DNA from: Opisthocomus hoazin
Lineage: Eukaryota; Chordata; Aves; Opisthocomiformes; Opisthocomidae
Direction of reading: 5' to 3'
Assembly: GCF_030867145.1 (NCBI RefSeq)
Contig: NC_134429.1
Span: 19,391,115 to 19,455,114, forward strand
Length of the DNA stretch: 64,000 bases
Shown here: positions 36,501 through 51,500 of the stretch, piece after piece
Position numbering within the stretch: the first letter of the stretch is position 1
Layout of the letters: each line of letters starts with the position of its first letter
Position numbers and translations under genes: made by a program
Notes under the pieces: model-generated
Database searches by the model: none
Seen by the model: the letters and a program-made list of their open reading frames with translations, nothing else
Told to the model about the DNA's origin: nothing

Positions 36501-39500
36501 CAAAAGCCTTTTCAGGTGGTCAGCCCAGAGGGAAAGAAGCCTAGCCTTAACGCACAGACTCCCACATGCTGTTTGCACCCCATCACAGCAAGCTGTGCAT
36601 ACATCACTTGATGCCTCCATACCTCATTTTACCTGGCAGACCAACTGATACGACAACTACTGCAGGCTGGGCTTGTGAAACGCGTTAGAATCCTTGGAAC
36701 ACAGACGTGTGGTCTCGAATGCAAGTTACTGCCCTAAACTTTCACCTGCCAGCAGGAAGCAAGATCAACAACAGGATGCTCAGTGCAAATTGACACTGCA
36801 GAGCTGATAAAGGAGCTGGGAGCCTTTGTGAGTGTCTGCTCTAACGTATGGCATCTTGCCCCACTGAAGGCAAACACCATTCCATTCACCTTTGTGTTAT
36901 GAAACACTGGTGAATCAGAGAACGGTTTGGGTTGGAAGGAACCTTTAGAGGCCATCTAGTCCAACCCTCTGCACTGAGCAGGCACATCTTCAGCCAGATC
37001 AGGTTGCTCAGAGCCCCTCCAAGCTGACCTTGAATGTTTCCAGGGATGGGGCATCAACCACTGCTGATTAGACACTATAAAGGACTGATCAGAAAACTAA
37101 ACAGAAAACTAAGATTTAAAACTAGGGTCACTGTCAAAATGATCCAAAGTATTTTCTGAAACCACTGGGACCAACCTCTGCCACTTCTGTAAGAGCCAGA
37201 AATAGCAGCCAGACCGATGGCTGGAGCACAGCTTTGTTACACGACTGTCTAGTACATTCGGAGCAGGGGGCTGAGCTGTGTCTCCCACACCCAGGGCAAA
37301 TCCTTTTACTCTTGCTCACGCTTAGTTTTGGCAAGGAATGACAGTGAGCTGTTTATTGCAAACTGCTTTTCCCACTGACCACAACACGGAAGGGGACAAG
37401 TTAAGACTGGCAGAACAAAAGCTGCCACCATGTTTTCCAGTCTGCGAGCACTTGGCTTTGTAGGCTCAGCCATCTCTAGACAAGTTTTTTTTTTAATGCT
37501 GCTCAGATTATGTGCTAACTTGTGCATTTGAACTGCTGACTGCTTTCTCTAATGCAGTACCATTAGTTGAACAGCATTTTAAGCGTACTCTGCTGAAGAG
37601 TAATTCAGGACTGGTCCTACACGGTGTGCCAGATGCAAATGCACTCAGCACTGACCGAGCAAGACAAAAGTGGAAGTACGTCATGGCAAAGAGGACCTTC
37701 GATCAACTGATATTGACCCAGGTTGTCAATGGCAGAGGCCTGTATGATGGGAGCTGGCTGGGTCTCAATGTTGCTTGAGAAGAAGGTACAGACCAGTGAT
37801 AATTGCCAGCTACTTTAAAAGTTTGGTCAGGAGGCCAAAAATGAAGGCTGAGACACATTTTGATAGCAGGAGGTGTGAATGTAGGCTGGCCAGGGCACTG
37901 CAGAAGCTTGGAATCACCTGCTGTTTCAATTCCTAGGATGGGCTTGTCCCGTGTGGCCACAAACAGCCCGCTGATGATTACCTGGGCACTAAGGAGCTGC
38001 GAGTGAACTTCCTGGTGGGCCTTCCGAAGAAGCTTGCTCTCTTCTCTGAGTTTAAAGACTGTATCTGTAAGAGAAGAAATCTGCTTGAGAGCACTATTTT
38101 CACAAGTGTAGCATTTCTCTTCCTTATGATAAATTCCTCTTGACCTCATAGACCTCTCCAAGCCCAGGAATTACAGTGAAGCACTAACTAGGGACTAGCC
38201 AAACACACTGACAAACCTGAATCACCATTCTTTTCAGCACTGCCCATCCAAGGAACTCCCTCCTCTCCGGAGCGTCTCTGCTAACTTTTGCTATCAGGGT
38301 CAGGCTCTTGCTGCACTTGCTATCAGAATAAGGTATTTGTTTCTTTATTTTCCTTACCCATTGCAGCTGAATCGCAGGGAGAGCAGTGAGCAGTGGTCAC
38401 TGTCCCTCCCTGTGGTAACTGGAAGGTTGAGAAACAACTACAAGAGAGGGCTGTCAGGTCTCCTGAACCCACAGCAGATCCAACAAGGAGGTTCCCTCCT
38501 GCTGCACAGAATCTGCCTCTTGAAAGGATGGTACAAAAAAACCCCACAACCCACTTACAGAAAGCAATCACAGGACAACTTGATCCTTGGGTGCATTTAT
38601 TCCTGTGCTGCTAAGTAGCAAGCTTGTGCCTTGCAGCCCCTAGCTTGGGCTCCTTTCAAGTTCTCTGCACACTCTCAAGCATGTCAGTGACAAGACACAA
38701 TGCATCTATGTTTCACTGCCTTGAACATAATTGTATATCCTCCAATAAAAGCAAAGACTGTCAAAAAGCATCAGCCTTATTTTGGATCTTGAAGCTCTCT
38801 TAAAATATCACTAGAACTGCATGCACTGGGATTTCTCTGCAAACACAGTGGCACCTGCCAGGACAAGGATGGGAATTTTTCCCGTAACAGGATGGTCCCT
38901 TTGCTGCAGGCTGAATTTCATGCGAGATTTCAGCTCAAGTTTACAGATATTCCTGATTACAGTAGTGTATCTGTTTTTATAACATTCACCCATGGGACAG
39001 GACATTTTGCCATTGAGGTTGGGTGCTGAGTTCTTGCCTCACAGTGAAGGTTAACGTCAAAATGCGAAAAAAGGCTCTTTCCTGCAGCCAGAAGGAAATC
39101 AGGAATTATGTCCTACGGGACTACAGCTAGAACAGCTTTAACTGAGTTACCTTGTGCACAGACAGTGCGGAAAGGCCACAGAGCTGTGGGCGTTTCCAGG
39201 CAGCTAGTCCAGGCTAGGTGACAGCTAACACAAGACTACTACTGCTAAGACCTCCGACTACAATACAGCCATTCCCCCAGGCCTTCAAGAGAACCAAAGG
39301 CACCTCGACTGTGGGAGAGACGGGTCCAAAAGAATCCTGCAGTTTCCCTGAGCCAATACCTCAATAACATCTAGGTCTTCAAAGCATATTCAGAAACTGG
39401 AAATCAAAACCTTCATGCCATTGTACATCCTTCCTCTACCACCAGCATGGCAGACATGAAATCCTGGTCCCAGTGATCTCATCAGGAGTTTTACCACTGG

Positions 39501-42500
39501 TGTCAATGGGAAGAAAATTTCAGCTGTAGCTACGGGGTCCGTATCTCCGACAGAAGCTCAAAGATCAAAACTAACCCTCTGCCTTCAGAGAACACTGTGC
39601 CAATGTGGGATGAGAAGAAAACAGAGAGTACAGAATTACTGTGGGGGAGCACAGCAGAGGACAGGCTGTGCTGGGGGTGTGAAATGCAGCAGAAATAGAC
39701 TGCAGGTCCTATAAAGCAGAGGAAAAAATAGTTCTTAAAGCAGCAGGAGAGGGCCTGGAGTAGGGGGAGGAAGGATTAAGCAGGCCCTGGTTAACAAGAC
39801 TAGGAAGCTTCAGCTATCTGAGCATATAATCACAGCCCACTAACCAGCATTCAAACACCACTTGCAGAAGCAGAGATTTTCAGGAGCAGGACACAGATAC
39901 CCCACTAGCACCACAGCCACTGGGTCATGTGGCACAGCTGCATCATCCCCAGATCCCAGCATCTTCTGCATGCAGATAGCTGTGTCACCAACCTGAGAGC
40001 TTCCCCAAAGCTGTAAAGCAACCAGGACCACCAAAAGCAGCTACTAAACCCAGCCCCACCCATGAAAGCAAGCCCTCCTACTTCCCAGTGTGTTTCTGCT
40101 GTCCCCCGGCATCCCTGGGGTGAGGGTTTCATTTTTGCGATTGAACCTAACAAAAATCCCTCAGTTCCATTTTAACGGCCCTGAGCAACGCCCCCGACTC
40201 AGATACCTCTTCTGCTCTGTTATACTCACTGACAGAGGCATGTCTTCCAACACACCTCTCCTGAGGGCGCATTATATATAGAAAGTAGTGGTGGAACATA
40301 AGGAAAGAAAATAAGGCATTAGCAAGGCTACTAGCTCTCCATCTTTGCCACCTCATGAGACTGGCTTGCTCTTCCGTATGGCATGGTTACCAGTACTTAA
40401 GGGAAGATTCACCAGCCAGCTCTGAGCTTCAAGCACAGGAGAGAGATGGTACCAAGTGAACAGTAGTCTGGGAAGACGACAGAGAACATGAATCTCAGCC
40501 TTATGCCCACCTTCCTCACTAGCTTCCCTCTTTGAATTCTTTTTCTGATCTTTATTCTCCTTCCTCTGGCAGAATTAGTTTTCTTACTTCATTGGGGGCT
40601 GCATATTTTAAGAGGAGACAAAATCAAATATTTGTGTTTCACTTGCTTGTGCTCAATTTCCCCCTTCTCCCCCAGGAGTGATCATCAGATACTAGGGCTT
40701 TGTTGATCAGATAAAGGAACCAAACAAAACATCAGCAGATTTTGCTCTCAGACCTCATCTAAGTAAGAACAGATGCGAACCTTAAAAAAACGATAACCTA
40801 ATTAAACAGCAGACTAAATAGAAACTACTCTTTGGGAATTAAAAGGATCAGCATTATCTGCAATACTTGCACTATTAAATGCATTTTATAGACCTACACC
40901 ATTAATTACAAAAAGTATGTTTAATTTGCTCCCAAGCTTAAATGTTAGAAATTACAGGATTCTAGTAGTATGGAAACTGGTTTCCATTGTCAAAAGTGTA
41001 CAGAGAAGTAAAAAATGTATATTGAAATAGATGGGATACGTAAATGTCACAGTGTTTTATCTCTGCCACAAAACGCATCTCTGCTAACTTTGCTAACTTA
41101 CAGTTACACTCTCCCACCAGAGAAAGCATAGGGTAAGGCACTATTATCCTATGGATGAACTTGTTGTTTCTGCCCCAGCCTACTGTGGAACCACAGGCAT
41201 GTACCTCTACTTTAGCCTCATGCCCTTTATTTTTGGATTATCTTACCCATTTTGAGTGTGACCTCCTTGGGATGTGGCCTGCTTCACAGTCTGACTACAA
41301 TCAGCATCTGGCACAATACTTTAACTTACCTTGCTCTGCACAAATTCTACACAAATAAGATCAGTAACAGCTGCAATAAGAGTAAGCAGCCAACAAATGT
41401 CAATTAGGCTTTTAAAATAACACCATGAAAGTGCTGGTGTTGACAGAAGCCAGGGATGCCCCACGCAGTATAACAGCGCAGAGGTCTCTGAACCCCAGAG
41501 AACTCAAAGTATGGTCAAACCCAAGGTCACACAGTCTCCCACAGGGCTACAAAAAAAGGAAGCTCCTCTCCTCTGTGATCCTACACTGCCCATGCAATTA
41601 CAGCCCGATCAACGCACTTGCCAGCCCGAGCAGCGCAGAGGCTTTTGTGGTGTGTATCCCTGCACAGAAACACCGGCTGTGAACCCCAGCAGCTTCGCCC
41701 GCAGGGGAAAGCTACTTGCCAGCCCGCTCTGTATCTCGCCGCCCCTCAATACAGCCTCAGGACGCCTGGCTGGTCTTGACACTGCCCTTGTTCCTGCACC
41801 ACCACCCCGAGACAGGACAACGCTCCAAGCGAGGTGTGGACGGGCTAAGGCGCTGCACACTCACACAGAAGGGTCCTGCTGTATTTGCAGACCTTTGGAG
41901 GCCTGTAGAACAAACACTGTCCTCTCCTGAACTCAGTTCTTCAGTCCTTTCTCTGCCTGGTGTTTCCTGTGCTCTCCACCACACTCACCCTGCAAGTTTG
42001 CCACTTCACTGTCCTTCTCCTGCTGCAGCTGGGCATATTTCTGGCTATGGCTCTCCAGCATCTTACGATGTTCCAGTTTCAAGCTGTTGTGCTGCAGCTG
42101 CAGGTCAAGCAGCTGCTTCTTGACATCTTCGTGCTGGTTCTGAATATGAAAAGAAGTGACAAAGAGTCAGTACAATGAGAAGAGTAATTTAGCTATTGCC
42201 AAGTGCTACTCGAGTGCCTCGGGGAGGCAGAAGAGATGTTCATTCCTCCAATAAGGTAGCTAGAAATCCCAGACACAATGAAATATTCTTTATGTTCAGT
42301 GGTTCAGGAGGGATGTGAAATGCCAGTTAAACTCTACGTTGTGAAGCAGTTTGGGAGGTCTCCTTGGAAGCCACTAAACTGGAAGCAGAGTGTGGTGGCA
42401 AGTCCACTCCTGCCTGAAAAAGAAATGGAGACTCTGGGACACAGCCAAGAACTACTCCTACTCCTTCCCAACTTCACTGCACACCCTGCTCTGACAGCGA

Positions 42501-45500
42501 TGCAGGCTGTAATATTTGCTGATATCAAGCCAAATGCCTGCGGAACGCTGCACAGATCCAAGGTCCTTTCCAGAGTCCCAGACATGCTGAAAAACACCAG
42601 TACCTGCAAGGATAGCTTCTGTGGTGCACACCGCATCCGTCTGCACACCACGTTACAGGAGCAGTTTGCCTTTCTGCGTGTAGGTATTGCTCGTCACTTC
42701 GGACACACGGACACCTCAACACTTAGGTTGCTCTCTGCTTGGTTTGCTTCCCGACAGCCTGGCCGTTTGCCCACCCACCACTGCTGCTAGAACAGGAGGG
42801 AGACCTTCTGCAAGGATACCACGTCCTCTCACATGGCGAGACTAGGGAGAGCCTGCATTCCCCATCATAACATGGGGCTCACAGGCATCCCACGCCAGGA
42901 TATCAAGGCTCTCCAAGACCACAGACTATTTCAAGCAGGTCAAGAATTCATCAGATAGAAGCGCATTGAAGAATTCTTCTCCCTCCCCTCTTGCAGAGCC
43001 CAAGAACAAAACATGCTGAGACATCCTTTTGCTCAGACCCACTGAACCAGAATTCACCTCCTTTTTTTGTTCCCATGGTAACCCAGAGAGTCCTTCCACA
43101 TTCAGTTTGTCAACACCAATTACATATGCAGATTGATTAGCTTGCAGGTGAACCCTGGCCCTTCCACACAATAGCTCCTTGAGACTTGGGCAGCAATTTC
43201 AATCAGCCTTCCTGTAAAAAAAAAAACCCATCTTTTTTTAAAAAAACCAAACCTCTAAATGCTATCAATGCTTGCATTTAGCCCCAGTAAAACAAAGCAT
43301 CTTTGGCCCAGGCATTCACCCCTGAAGCAATTATCCTCCACTAAAAGGAGAGAAATAAATGCTCCTAAAATACATGCAGTGCAGAGAAAAAAACTATTGG
43401 TATGGAGGGGTCCCATAGACAGAACAAAGAAGAGAGGCAAGGATGTCAGGTTAATGAGATCACAAGATCAGGAGGAAAAATAAAGAGAATAAAAGATTCC
43501 TGCTTTGGCTTTCAAATACATTAGGTACTTCCAGTTCTCATCAGAGCCACCAGCAGAAAGCACAGCAGAGCAATCACCTCCCTAAAATCATTTTGATACA
43601 ACACCTCAGAAGCCACCAACATTAGCAAGTGAGAACCGATTTTAACAAGAAACTAAGCAATTCAAGGAATTTTAAGTCCTCATCAGCTCAGATCAATTAA
43701 TTCCTAGCCCATATTCTGTCTGGCAGGTGATGTGCATAATGTCTGTCCCCAGACTGCTTGCAGTCAGGAAGGGAGGGAATATTCATCCTTTGATAGCAGC
43801 AGAAAGCCTGAGAGAGAGATAAGTGCCTTGACCAAGGTCACACAAAGCACCTGAGGCCCCGTCCAGCTCATTACGCACACAGAGCATCCTCACTCGCACT
43901 GGGTTCTAGGGATGGCTGTAACCAATGTACAGGAGGAATCTAAAGATGCTGTTTTGTTGTCATTGCAGCACAGGAGGTCTGTGCGTTCTTGACCCAGTCA
44001 AGACCAAAGCCAGGTATGCCAACAGCCCTGAGGAAGCCAGGAACCTCTCATGTCCAGAGCTGCCCATCTGACTATTGTCATTCCTCCTCCACCTCATAGA
44101 TATGCTGCTTCACTCAGTCAAACAGAAACTGCAGGACACAGCACATGAGTGTTGTGCAAATCATGTGCAAATGTAGCCGGGCGTGAGGGAATACAGAGAG
44201 ACCACGCTGCCGTGACATCTCCCTCTGTGTCCCGACCCATCATGCCTGACACTGCAATACGGGGAAATCATCTCCCTCAGGAGGTCAGCTAATCTTTCAA
44301 AAATCAGGAGTCCTTCGCTCAGCCGTATGAATACAGGCTTCTCATCCCACCTCCCCTCCCCTCGGCTGCTCAGACACGCAGTGCCCAGGACGCATCAGCT
44401 ACGCAGTAGCTCTATCTCACTGATGTCTCCGGGAAAAACAGGCAGGTGGGGGGGGCAGGTGAAGAGAAAGAAGAAAATAAGAGTACCTCAAAGCCGTGTG
44501 TGTCTGCCACAATTTAGCAAGCAGCTTTGCAGAAAGCATTGTACAAAATGGAATTGGCAACTGGATCCTTAGCCCACAAGCAAAGGAAGGGCACACCTCA
44601 TTGCAAGCTGCCAGGTTCCAGCAGCTTCAGGAAGTCCAAGTCAAAAATCTTTTGTTTAAAGCCACTCGCCTCCTTGCCTGCCTATTCCAGTGAATGCTAG
44701 GATGCATTTTGCAGCGTGACATTAACAAAAAACTTTAATCTCCACTCAAGAGGATAAAGGAATTGTAAGACAAAGTCTGGCCCCAGGAAGAATCCAGACA
44801 CAGGCAACTACCGCAGCTGCTATTTTTGGACAAAGCCAAGCCCCTTGCCCCTTGGAGTCTGGCGTGCCAGCTGCAGATGTTAATCAGACACAGATGACTT
44901 CAGTACAGACCAGAGTGACAGCAGTAGCCACAGACACCAGAGCCAGATACATTGAAGTGGCTTCACAGAAGTTTTTGGTCATATTTGGGACCTCCAGCTC
45001 AACAGACAGCATTACATATCTGCTTGCTAGGTAATGACATTGCTGGCAGCAATCTTCCTCCTGAGGAAGCTAGTACCAGTGGGAAGCATTTTTCGCCTGT
45101 GCTCCAGTAACAGAAGTGTTGCTCAGTCTCGTAACTACCTAGAAGTTGAGCTGAATACAGCTTTTTCAGTGTGGGAGGGGGCTGAAGTCTACCACACAGC
45201 AGCCCCAAGGGCTGGCCTGTCTTTCAGCAGCTGTAAATGTAGTTACAAACATAGTTTATTCCTCCCCCCCTCCTGCCCCAATAAAAGGAAGCAACAGAAA
45301 GGGAGCCAGGATGAACTGCTCTGGCAGTCCCCTTGCGACAAGAAACGAAGAGCATCCTGCTCAGACTGCAGTTGCTATGAAGAGGAACGTTACTGTTGCG
45401 AAGTGTTCCCAGAATCTGCAGTGCTGGATAATACCCAAGAGACAGAACTGTACTTCCCTTTTCCCGAAGTTTTAATCCAAAAGCCAGGCACAGCTGGAGG

Positions 45501-48500
45501 TCCGACCCTGCTCAGGAAACACAACCCAGCGGTGCTAAGGGTTGCTGGAATCTAGCCTTCTTTCTGCATCCCAGAATTAAATTACCATTTCACTGCCAAC
45601 GCTCTAACTAAAAACATTTAAATACCACCACCACCAGCCATGGTTGCATTGCTCTAACAAAAACAAACTTTAAGATCAAGATATGCTTCAGGTAGAGCAT
45701 GCGATAAGCTATAAAATGCCATAAGCTGCCCCCCTCTGAGCCTCTTACATGGACTGGAATACACTGTATTAGCCCAAAGGGCAAGCTGCAATGAATAGAC
45801 CCATTTTCACACTACGAGACCCAGAAAAGAACACACTGAACAACAGAACTCCTGTGCGATAAACGGCACAAAGGCTACCATTGAAATGAGGTGTAGGTGA
45901 AGGCTGTAATCTGATACAAAGCCCAACAGAATAAACAGGGAACTCCCATGAACCTGAACAGCCAGGAAGGAATGTAGATCAACACGGCTGTGTGGTCTCC
46001 CCGCTCCGCACCAGCACAAGCTGCAGGGAAGCCTCGGTCTCTGCCGGTGCGTTCGCTTACCAGAGATGCCCAGCTCCTGCCAGGGAGCATCCTACCCCGC
46101 AGCAGACGAAGCCAGAAGCTTCCCTTACCTTCAGTATCTTGTGCTGGGAACTGAGGGCCCCGTATCTGTTCATAGAATCTTGCTGGAAAGAGAAAGATTC
46201 AACAGTGCCATTAGATCCCCGAAAAACCTAAGGCAGGGAGAAACACCCATGAGAACCCGCCCAGCCACTGCACCAACAGCACGTCCCCGCTGCCCCTTCG
46301 CACGCACACGGTGACTGGGAACGGGCTACCGAGGTGACCAGCGGAACATGCAGCCTGAGCACGGCTGGAAAAGAACCCCTGCAAAGCAGCCGAACCCCCA
46401 GCTCATGAACTGCGCTCTCTCCATTCGCTTTCAGAGCGGTTCTTCCCCCCATCTTCAGTTCTTTATCTAGGACAGGCCCAGCACTGAAAGAGCTTTGCAG
46501 AGTAAAACCCCCCGGAGCAGGCTGAGCACTCTTCGCAGCGCCTGAGGGGGAGGCAGACAGCACCAGAGTGAAGACTTCTGCCTACACACAAAAATCGCAC
46601 CATTTAACAAAAAATATTATCACTAAGCAATCGAGTAAGCCTCAAGCAAGCTTCTATAACTAGGTGCAGCTTTCAAACTAAGTTCAGCTGACACAAACCA
46701 GCAGCAGAGAGGGACTGACGCGTGTCCACAGAGGGTCTGTACAGGTTTAACAGATCTGCTTACGCCCTGCTAAGAGTCACGTTCTTCCCCTTTGTCCCCA
46801 GGGCACCATCCTTCACCACAGCAGGCCTGAAAGCCACCAGCCCCGTGTGCCCAAAGGCCAAGTCCCCACAGCAGCAGCGGCACCCGAGAGGGAACACACT
46901 GCAGCATTTTCCATTACAGGCAGCTTCACAAACATCTGCTGGGATCTATGCTTAAAGCAACATGACCGAGACACTAAGCAGCACCACAGAAGTGCAAACT
47001 AACCACCATGCAGAGATTTCCACTACAAGCCACAATTCAACTCATATGATAAATACTCACTACGGCATGAAATATTACCAGCAAATGAGCGCAAATTGCA
47101 AGGGAGCTCCCCAGCCAGCAGAGTATTCAGACATTCACCCATGAGTTTTTCTGTAACAGGATGACATTCACCCACAGATGAGCAGGCTAAAAGCAATTCC
47201 TCTTCTCCAGCATCTCATCAACAGATGCTCCGAGAAAGGAATAAAACCAGCCTTATAACTTCAAGCGAATGGGACAGACTGTAACCCAGGGATGCATTTC
47301 TTCCTAACCCTCACTGAAGAGTCCTCCTCCTCCCTGCTGAATGAGAAGTCCACAGGCTAGTGGAAATCATCTGACAATCCCTGGAGACAGAAAACAATGG
47401 CTATGCTTCCCCCAGCAACACCACGGCCTTTCTCCTCCACGTTCCCTGTGGTGTGCCTTGCATTCAGTTTCCCCAGGACTCTTCTGTACCACGGAACAGC
47501 AATTCTCTTCTCAGGCTGCAGCGTGGGACTCCCTGCTACGCCCGGAGCTGAGAACCGAGTCATCTGTCACACATGGGAGAGTAGGCAGAACAGCTCTAGC
47601 ACAACACAGTCTTTCCCTAAAATGAAGTCAATCCTCACACACCAACAGCCTTGGCAAGGTGGAGTCAGCCAAAGTTCATCTTGTACCATACACACTCAGT
47701 CTGTCACGCCTTCCAGACAGCAGCAGTGGCCTCACGACTGAGGTGGTACTAGAAAGATCTTTACCACTGTTATACACACACACTCTGAGGAATAAACCAT
47801 ACCTACCTTCTCCTTGTTGAGAGCTTCCTGAGCTTCTAACTTATACACTAAAAAATCTAGAAATGGAAGAAGAGAAGACAATTTAATAAGCTGGAATTTA
47901 ACAAGAATCTGTTTTATATTTTGGTGGGGGGAGAGAAGGAGGAAATCGGCCCCTTGCTGAGCAAAAGGCTGCAACTCAACAAGCTGGAATGCAGCCGGAA
48001 TGCTCCTAGATGCTGCTAGGAGACTCCACCCAATGCCCTCAGAAAGCTGGAAGTGGTTCCCACGAGAGCTGTCCACCCATCCAGACTGGCCCAACTGTCC
48101 TTCGTTTCCCATGCTAAAGGGAAGTGCATTGGTGAATGCCTACTTCAGCGCACAAACAGCTACATTTTGATGTCACTGAAACGGCGCAAGGATTTGGGGC
48201 GCTCTGAAATGAGAGATGACTCTGGAAAAGAGAAGCCAAAGCTTCTGTGAGACCAAGAGGAACTAATCCGCTGACCTCATCTGTGCCACCCTCTTAAAAT
48301 GGGAAGGTCCTACGACAAGATAACATTTATTAGGATGCTTCATTCTCTCAGTCAGTCCCCACCAAAGAAATGAAAGAAGAGACAGAAATGCAGCTTCTCC
48401 CTCAGTACATGGCGACAGCCAACCCTGGATGCTGTACACCAGCATCTCCAGCAACAGAGTGCACGCAGGAGTAGAGAGCAGCGATGTAGCTCCACATACC

Positions 48501-51500
48501 AGTTCTGAAGATAAAACCCAAGCTATTAACTTGCCAGCAACAATCAGGTGCAAAGGGGTCTGACATCCAAGCGTGCTGCTCCACTGAAAGGTACATGAGC
48601 TGTCTGTTCGCTTTCTACTTCCTGCTGTATTTCATGGCCTTACAACATCCTGCATATGTTTGTCTACTTTTGTAGATCAACTTTAAAGGATCAGACAGTC
48701 TCCACTGTCCATGTATTAGGGAGTGCAGTGATGCTAATATTAAGCACTTCTAGAGCTCACCATCTTCAAGATCACTGTTATACGAAAGTTTATCTATTTC
48801 CAAGAATAAAGCATGGCCTAGCGCAGGGTCTAGCTATCACTTAAAGAGCACATCACGGGTACTGTTACTTACAGATTAGACTGAGGACATATGTAAGGAT
48901 ATGAGAGAACAGGGCCCGCCTCCCAGCACCTTTTGCCTCTGGGCAACAGACAAGTCAGTTAAGTATTCCTTTAGGTACAAACCAGGGATGAGTCTCACCT
49001 GGGGGACGTTCAGTAACATCCACACATGGCCCTGAAGGCAGAAAATGCCTTGGGTGCGACACACACATCTCCCCACGGGACAGCTGGAGGGATGGCTGGC
49101 CACTGCCATGCCACCCACGCAAGACACTCACCTTCCTTTGTCTTCTTGTGTTCCCCTCGCTCCTTCTGCAAGGATCGTTCTAGCCGGGATCTGTGCTCGT
49201 ACACGACTAGGGAAGCAGAAAGAGGCAGAGCGTGAGATAAGCCCTGAAGTGGCTTCCAGTATATTCTTTCCCCCCAAAACAGGCCTCTCGCAGGTCATGC
49301 AGCCAGGGACACGTGGACCTCAAATCCTGCTGTGGACTGCACCAGCAAGTGCCCAAGAGAGCAGGTTTGGGCAAAAGAGCCTTTCCTGTTTCGAACGGCC
49401 TGCATCACTGTTTCTAGGCTTCAGCACACAGCAGCTCACAGGTAAAATCCAGACCAAGCAAATCAACAGTCCTGCAATACGTGCAGATACCCGATCTCCT
49501 AAGCAGTGAAAGGGTCAGGCCCAGCTACAAACTGTTTGCACTTCCTTGTCAGCTGTGAACAGATAAGGTCTGGAGCAGAGTGGGGACAACTGGACTAGAG
49601 ACAATGGATATTCCCGATCTAACACACCGGTCTGCCATCCTGTCAGCATTTGCACTCAGGTTTTGCTTTACAGTCTAAGCTGCCAAGTCCAAGAGCTGGC
49701 TTTAGTGGCCAGTGGGTAAACTGCACATTTGCGGGCCAAGTCCACTACCAGGCTCAAGACAGCCAGAGCCTTCCAGGTCATCTGTTCTATAAAGACATCA
49801 GCAGCACACAGGAGAGACATTTTCTCCCTTTCCACAACTCAACCATTAACTGGCCCTCAGGCCACTAAAGAAGAGCGAGCCAAGCAGCTCCCTCTCCCAT
49901 TGCACAGGAGCCGGGAAGGGAGAGGGATGAGGCTGCTTCGTACAGCAGCCACATGACAAATGGAAGTGCCAGAGAAGCTTGCTGATGGATGGTGATTTTA
50001 ATCCACCCTGATGTCTGAATGCTGAGAGCTTTCCCTGAGTCCCAGCACTCAGCTGCACGAGGCTCCTCCATCCCCTCTGCACAGAGACCACCAGCACCAT
50101 GCCAGAACCGCCCTGGGCAGCGATTCAGAGCGGAGGGGCGATAGCCGAAACTGGCCTCTGGAGCCAAGATCTTTGGGGGCAAGTCATGCCACGACGCACA
50201 GTCTCCAGGAAAACAAACACAGCGAGATGATATTTGCAAGCATAAAACAAGTGCTAACCCATTCCTTGTTGAAATCTTGCCAAGCCAAGGGCCCCAGGTG
50301 ACCCGTGCTCTCACTGCTAGCTCCACTCCAGTCGTACGGGAGCAGCAAAGGCAGCATGTGCCCTGCATTAACAGGCGGTTTGCTGCCTGAGAGCAGGCTC
50401 TCCAGTCTGGGGGAATAAGAAACACAAAACATCCACATGTATAGCTACTGTTTTACACCGTTAGTGGCACTAAGCCTATGGTAGTGCAGATGTCGCTCTC
50501 AGTATGTATGTAGAGAGGAGCTCATAGGTAGTTCTAGCATCTGAAATATCAGGCTAGGGCATTTTTCTAAACAATACTAAAGCTCATCCAGGAGCTGCAA
50601 GGCTGAGGTAGGGACTACACAAGAATCAAACTTTGTGATCAGAATAGTCCTTCCTTGCCCTACCATCTGCAAGTCTGCCATCTCTGCAGTCCCTAAAGGA
50701 AAACAAATGAAAAACCACCCAAAGAAAAACACTTTTTCTGCTGTCCCACCCATTTCTCCCCAGGCAGAGAATCAAGCCACTCAGTTCTGCAGACCTCCAC
50801 CGAACTCACAGCCTCCCTATGCCTCACCTCCTCCTTCTGCATTGCAAAAAAGCAACTATTCCTTGCATTTTTAGACTGTCTTCCTCACAGCGGGTCTCCT
50901 AATTACCCTAAGCGCATGGAAGACTATAATTTCACCAGGCAGCAAAGCACTGCTCCCATGACCATTCTTCAAGAGCTTTTTAATCAACGCTGGACATTCA
51001 AGGGAAGCATTCCTCACCTTCATGAGCCACATCCCCCTGCAACTTCATGCAGGCAGACCTGAGAGTACAGTTTAATCATTCTCTCCAGCTTCTTTAAAAG
51101 CCTAGTTCCGCACTGCGTGTTTCTCTTCTGTTGGATCACAACAAATCCAAGTCTGGTGGATTTACCAGGACCCTCACAATGACTACTGTTTTTCTTCCCA
51201 CCTGGAAATGCCTTTTCTGCACAGAAAAAGAACCTCCACATGATTTAACTCCATGATTTTTAAGCCAAGCTCCTGACACTGGCTGAGTCCAAGCCTGGGG
51301 TTTTTGCAATACTTCGGTTTACCAGCAGTGGATCGGTTAATACTCAGTGATCTCCAGCAACAGCTGAGTGCCTGAGAGAATCAGGGGAAAGCAGCAGCAG
51401 TGATAAATGAAGCCAGGCATGATAAAGTGTTGAAGCCTAAGGGTTTTGCAGATTGTAGTTCAACTGCTTCCCAAGCCTTCTGGGGGCACTAGCCCAAGGC

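Noticed and set aside
37703-37981. Extension of GOLIM4-like exon 6 by open reading into intron 6
   Set aside because: The frame happens to stay open past the donor, but the coiled-coil pattern and family similarity stop at the consensus splice site.
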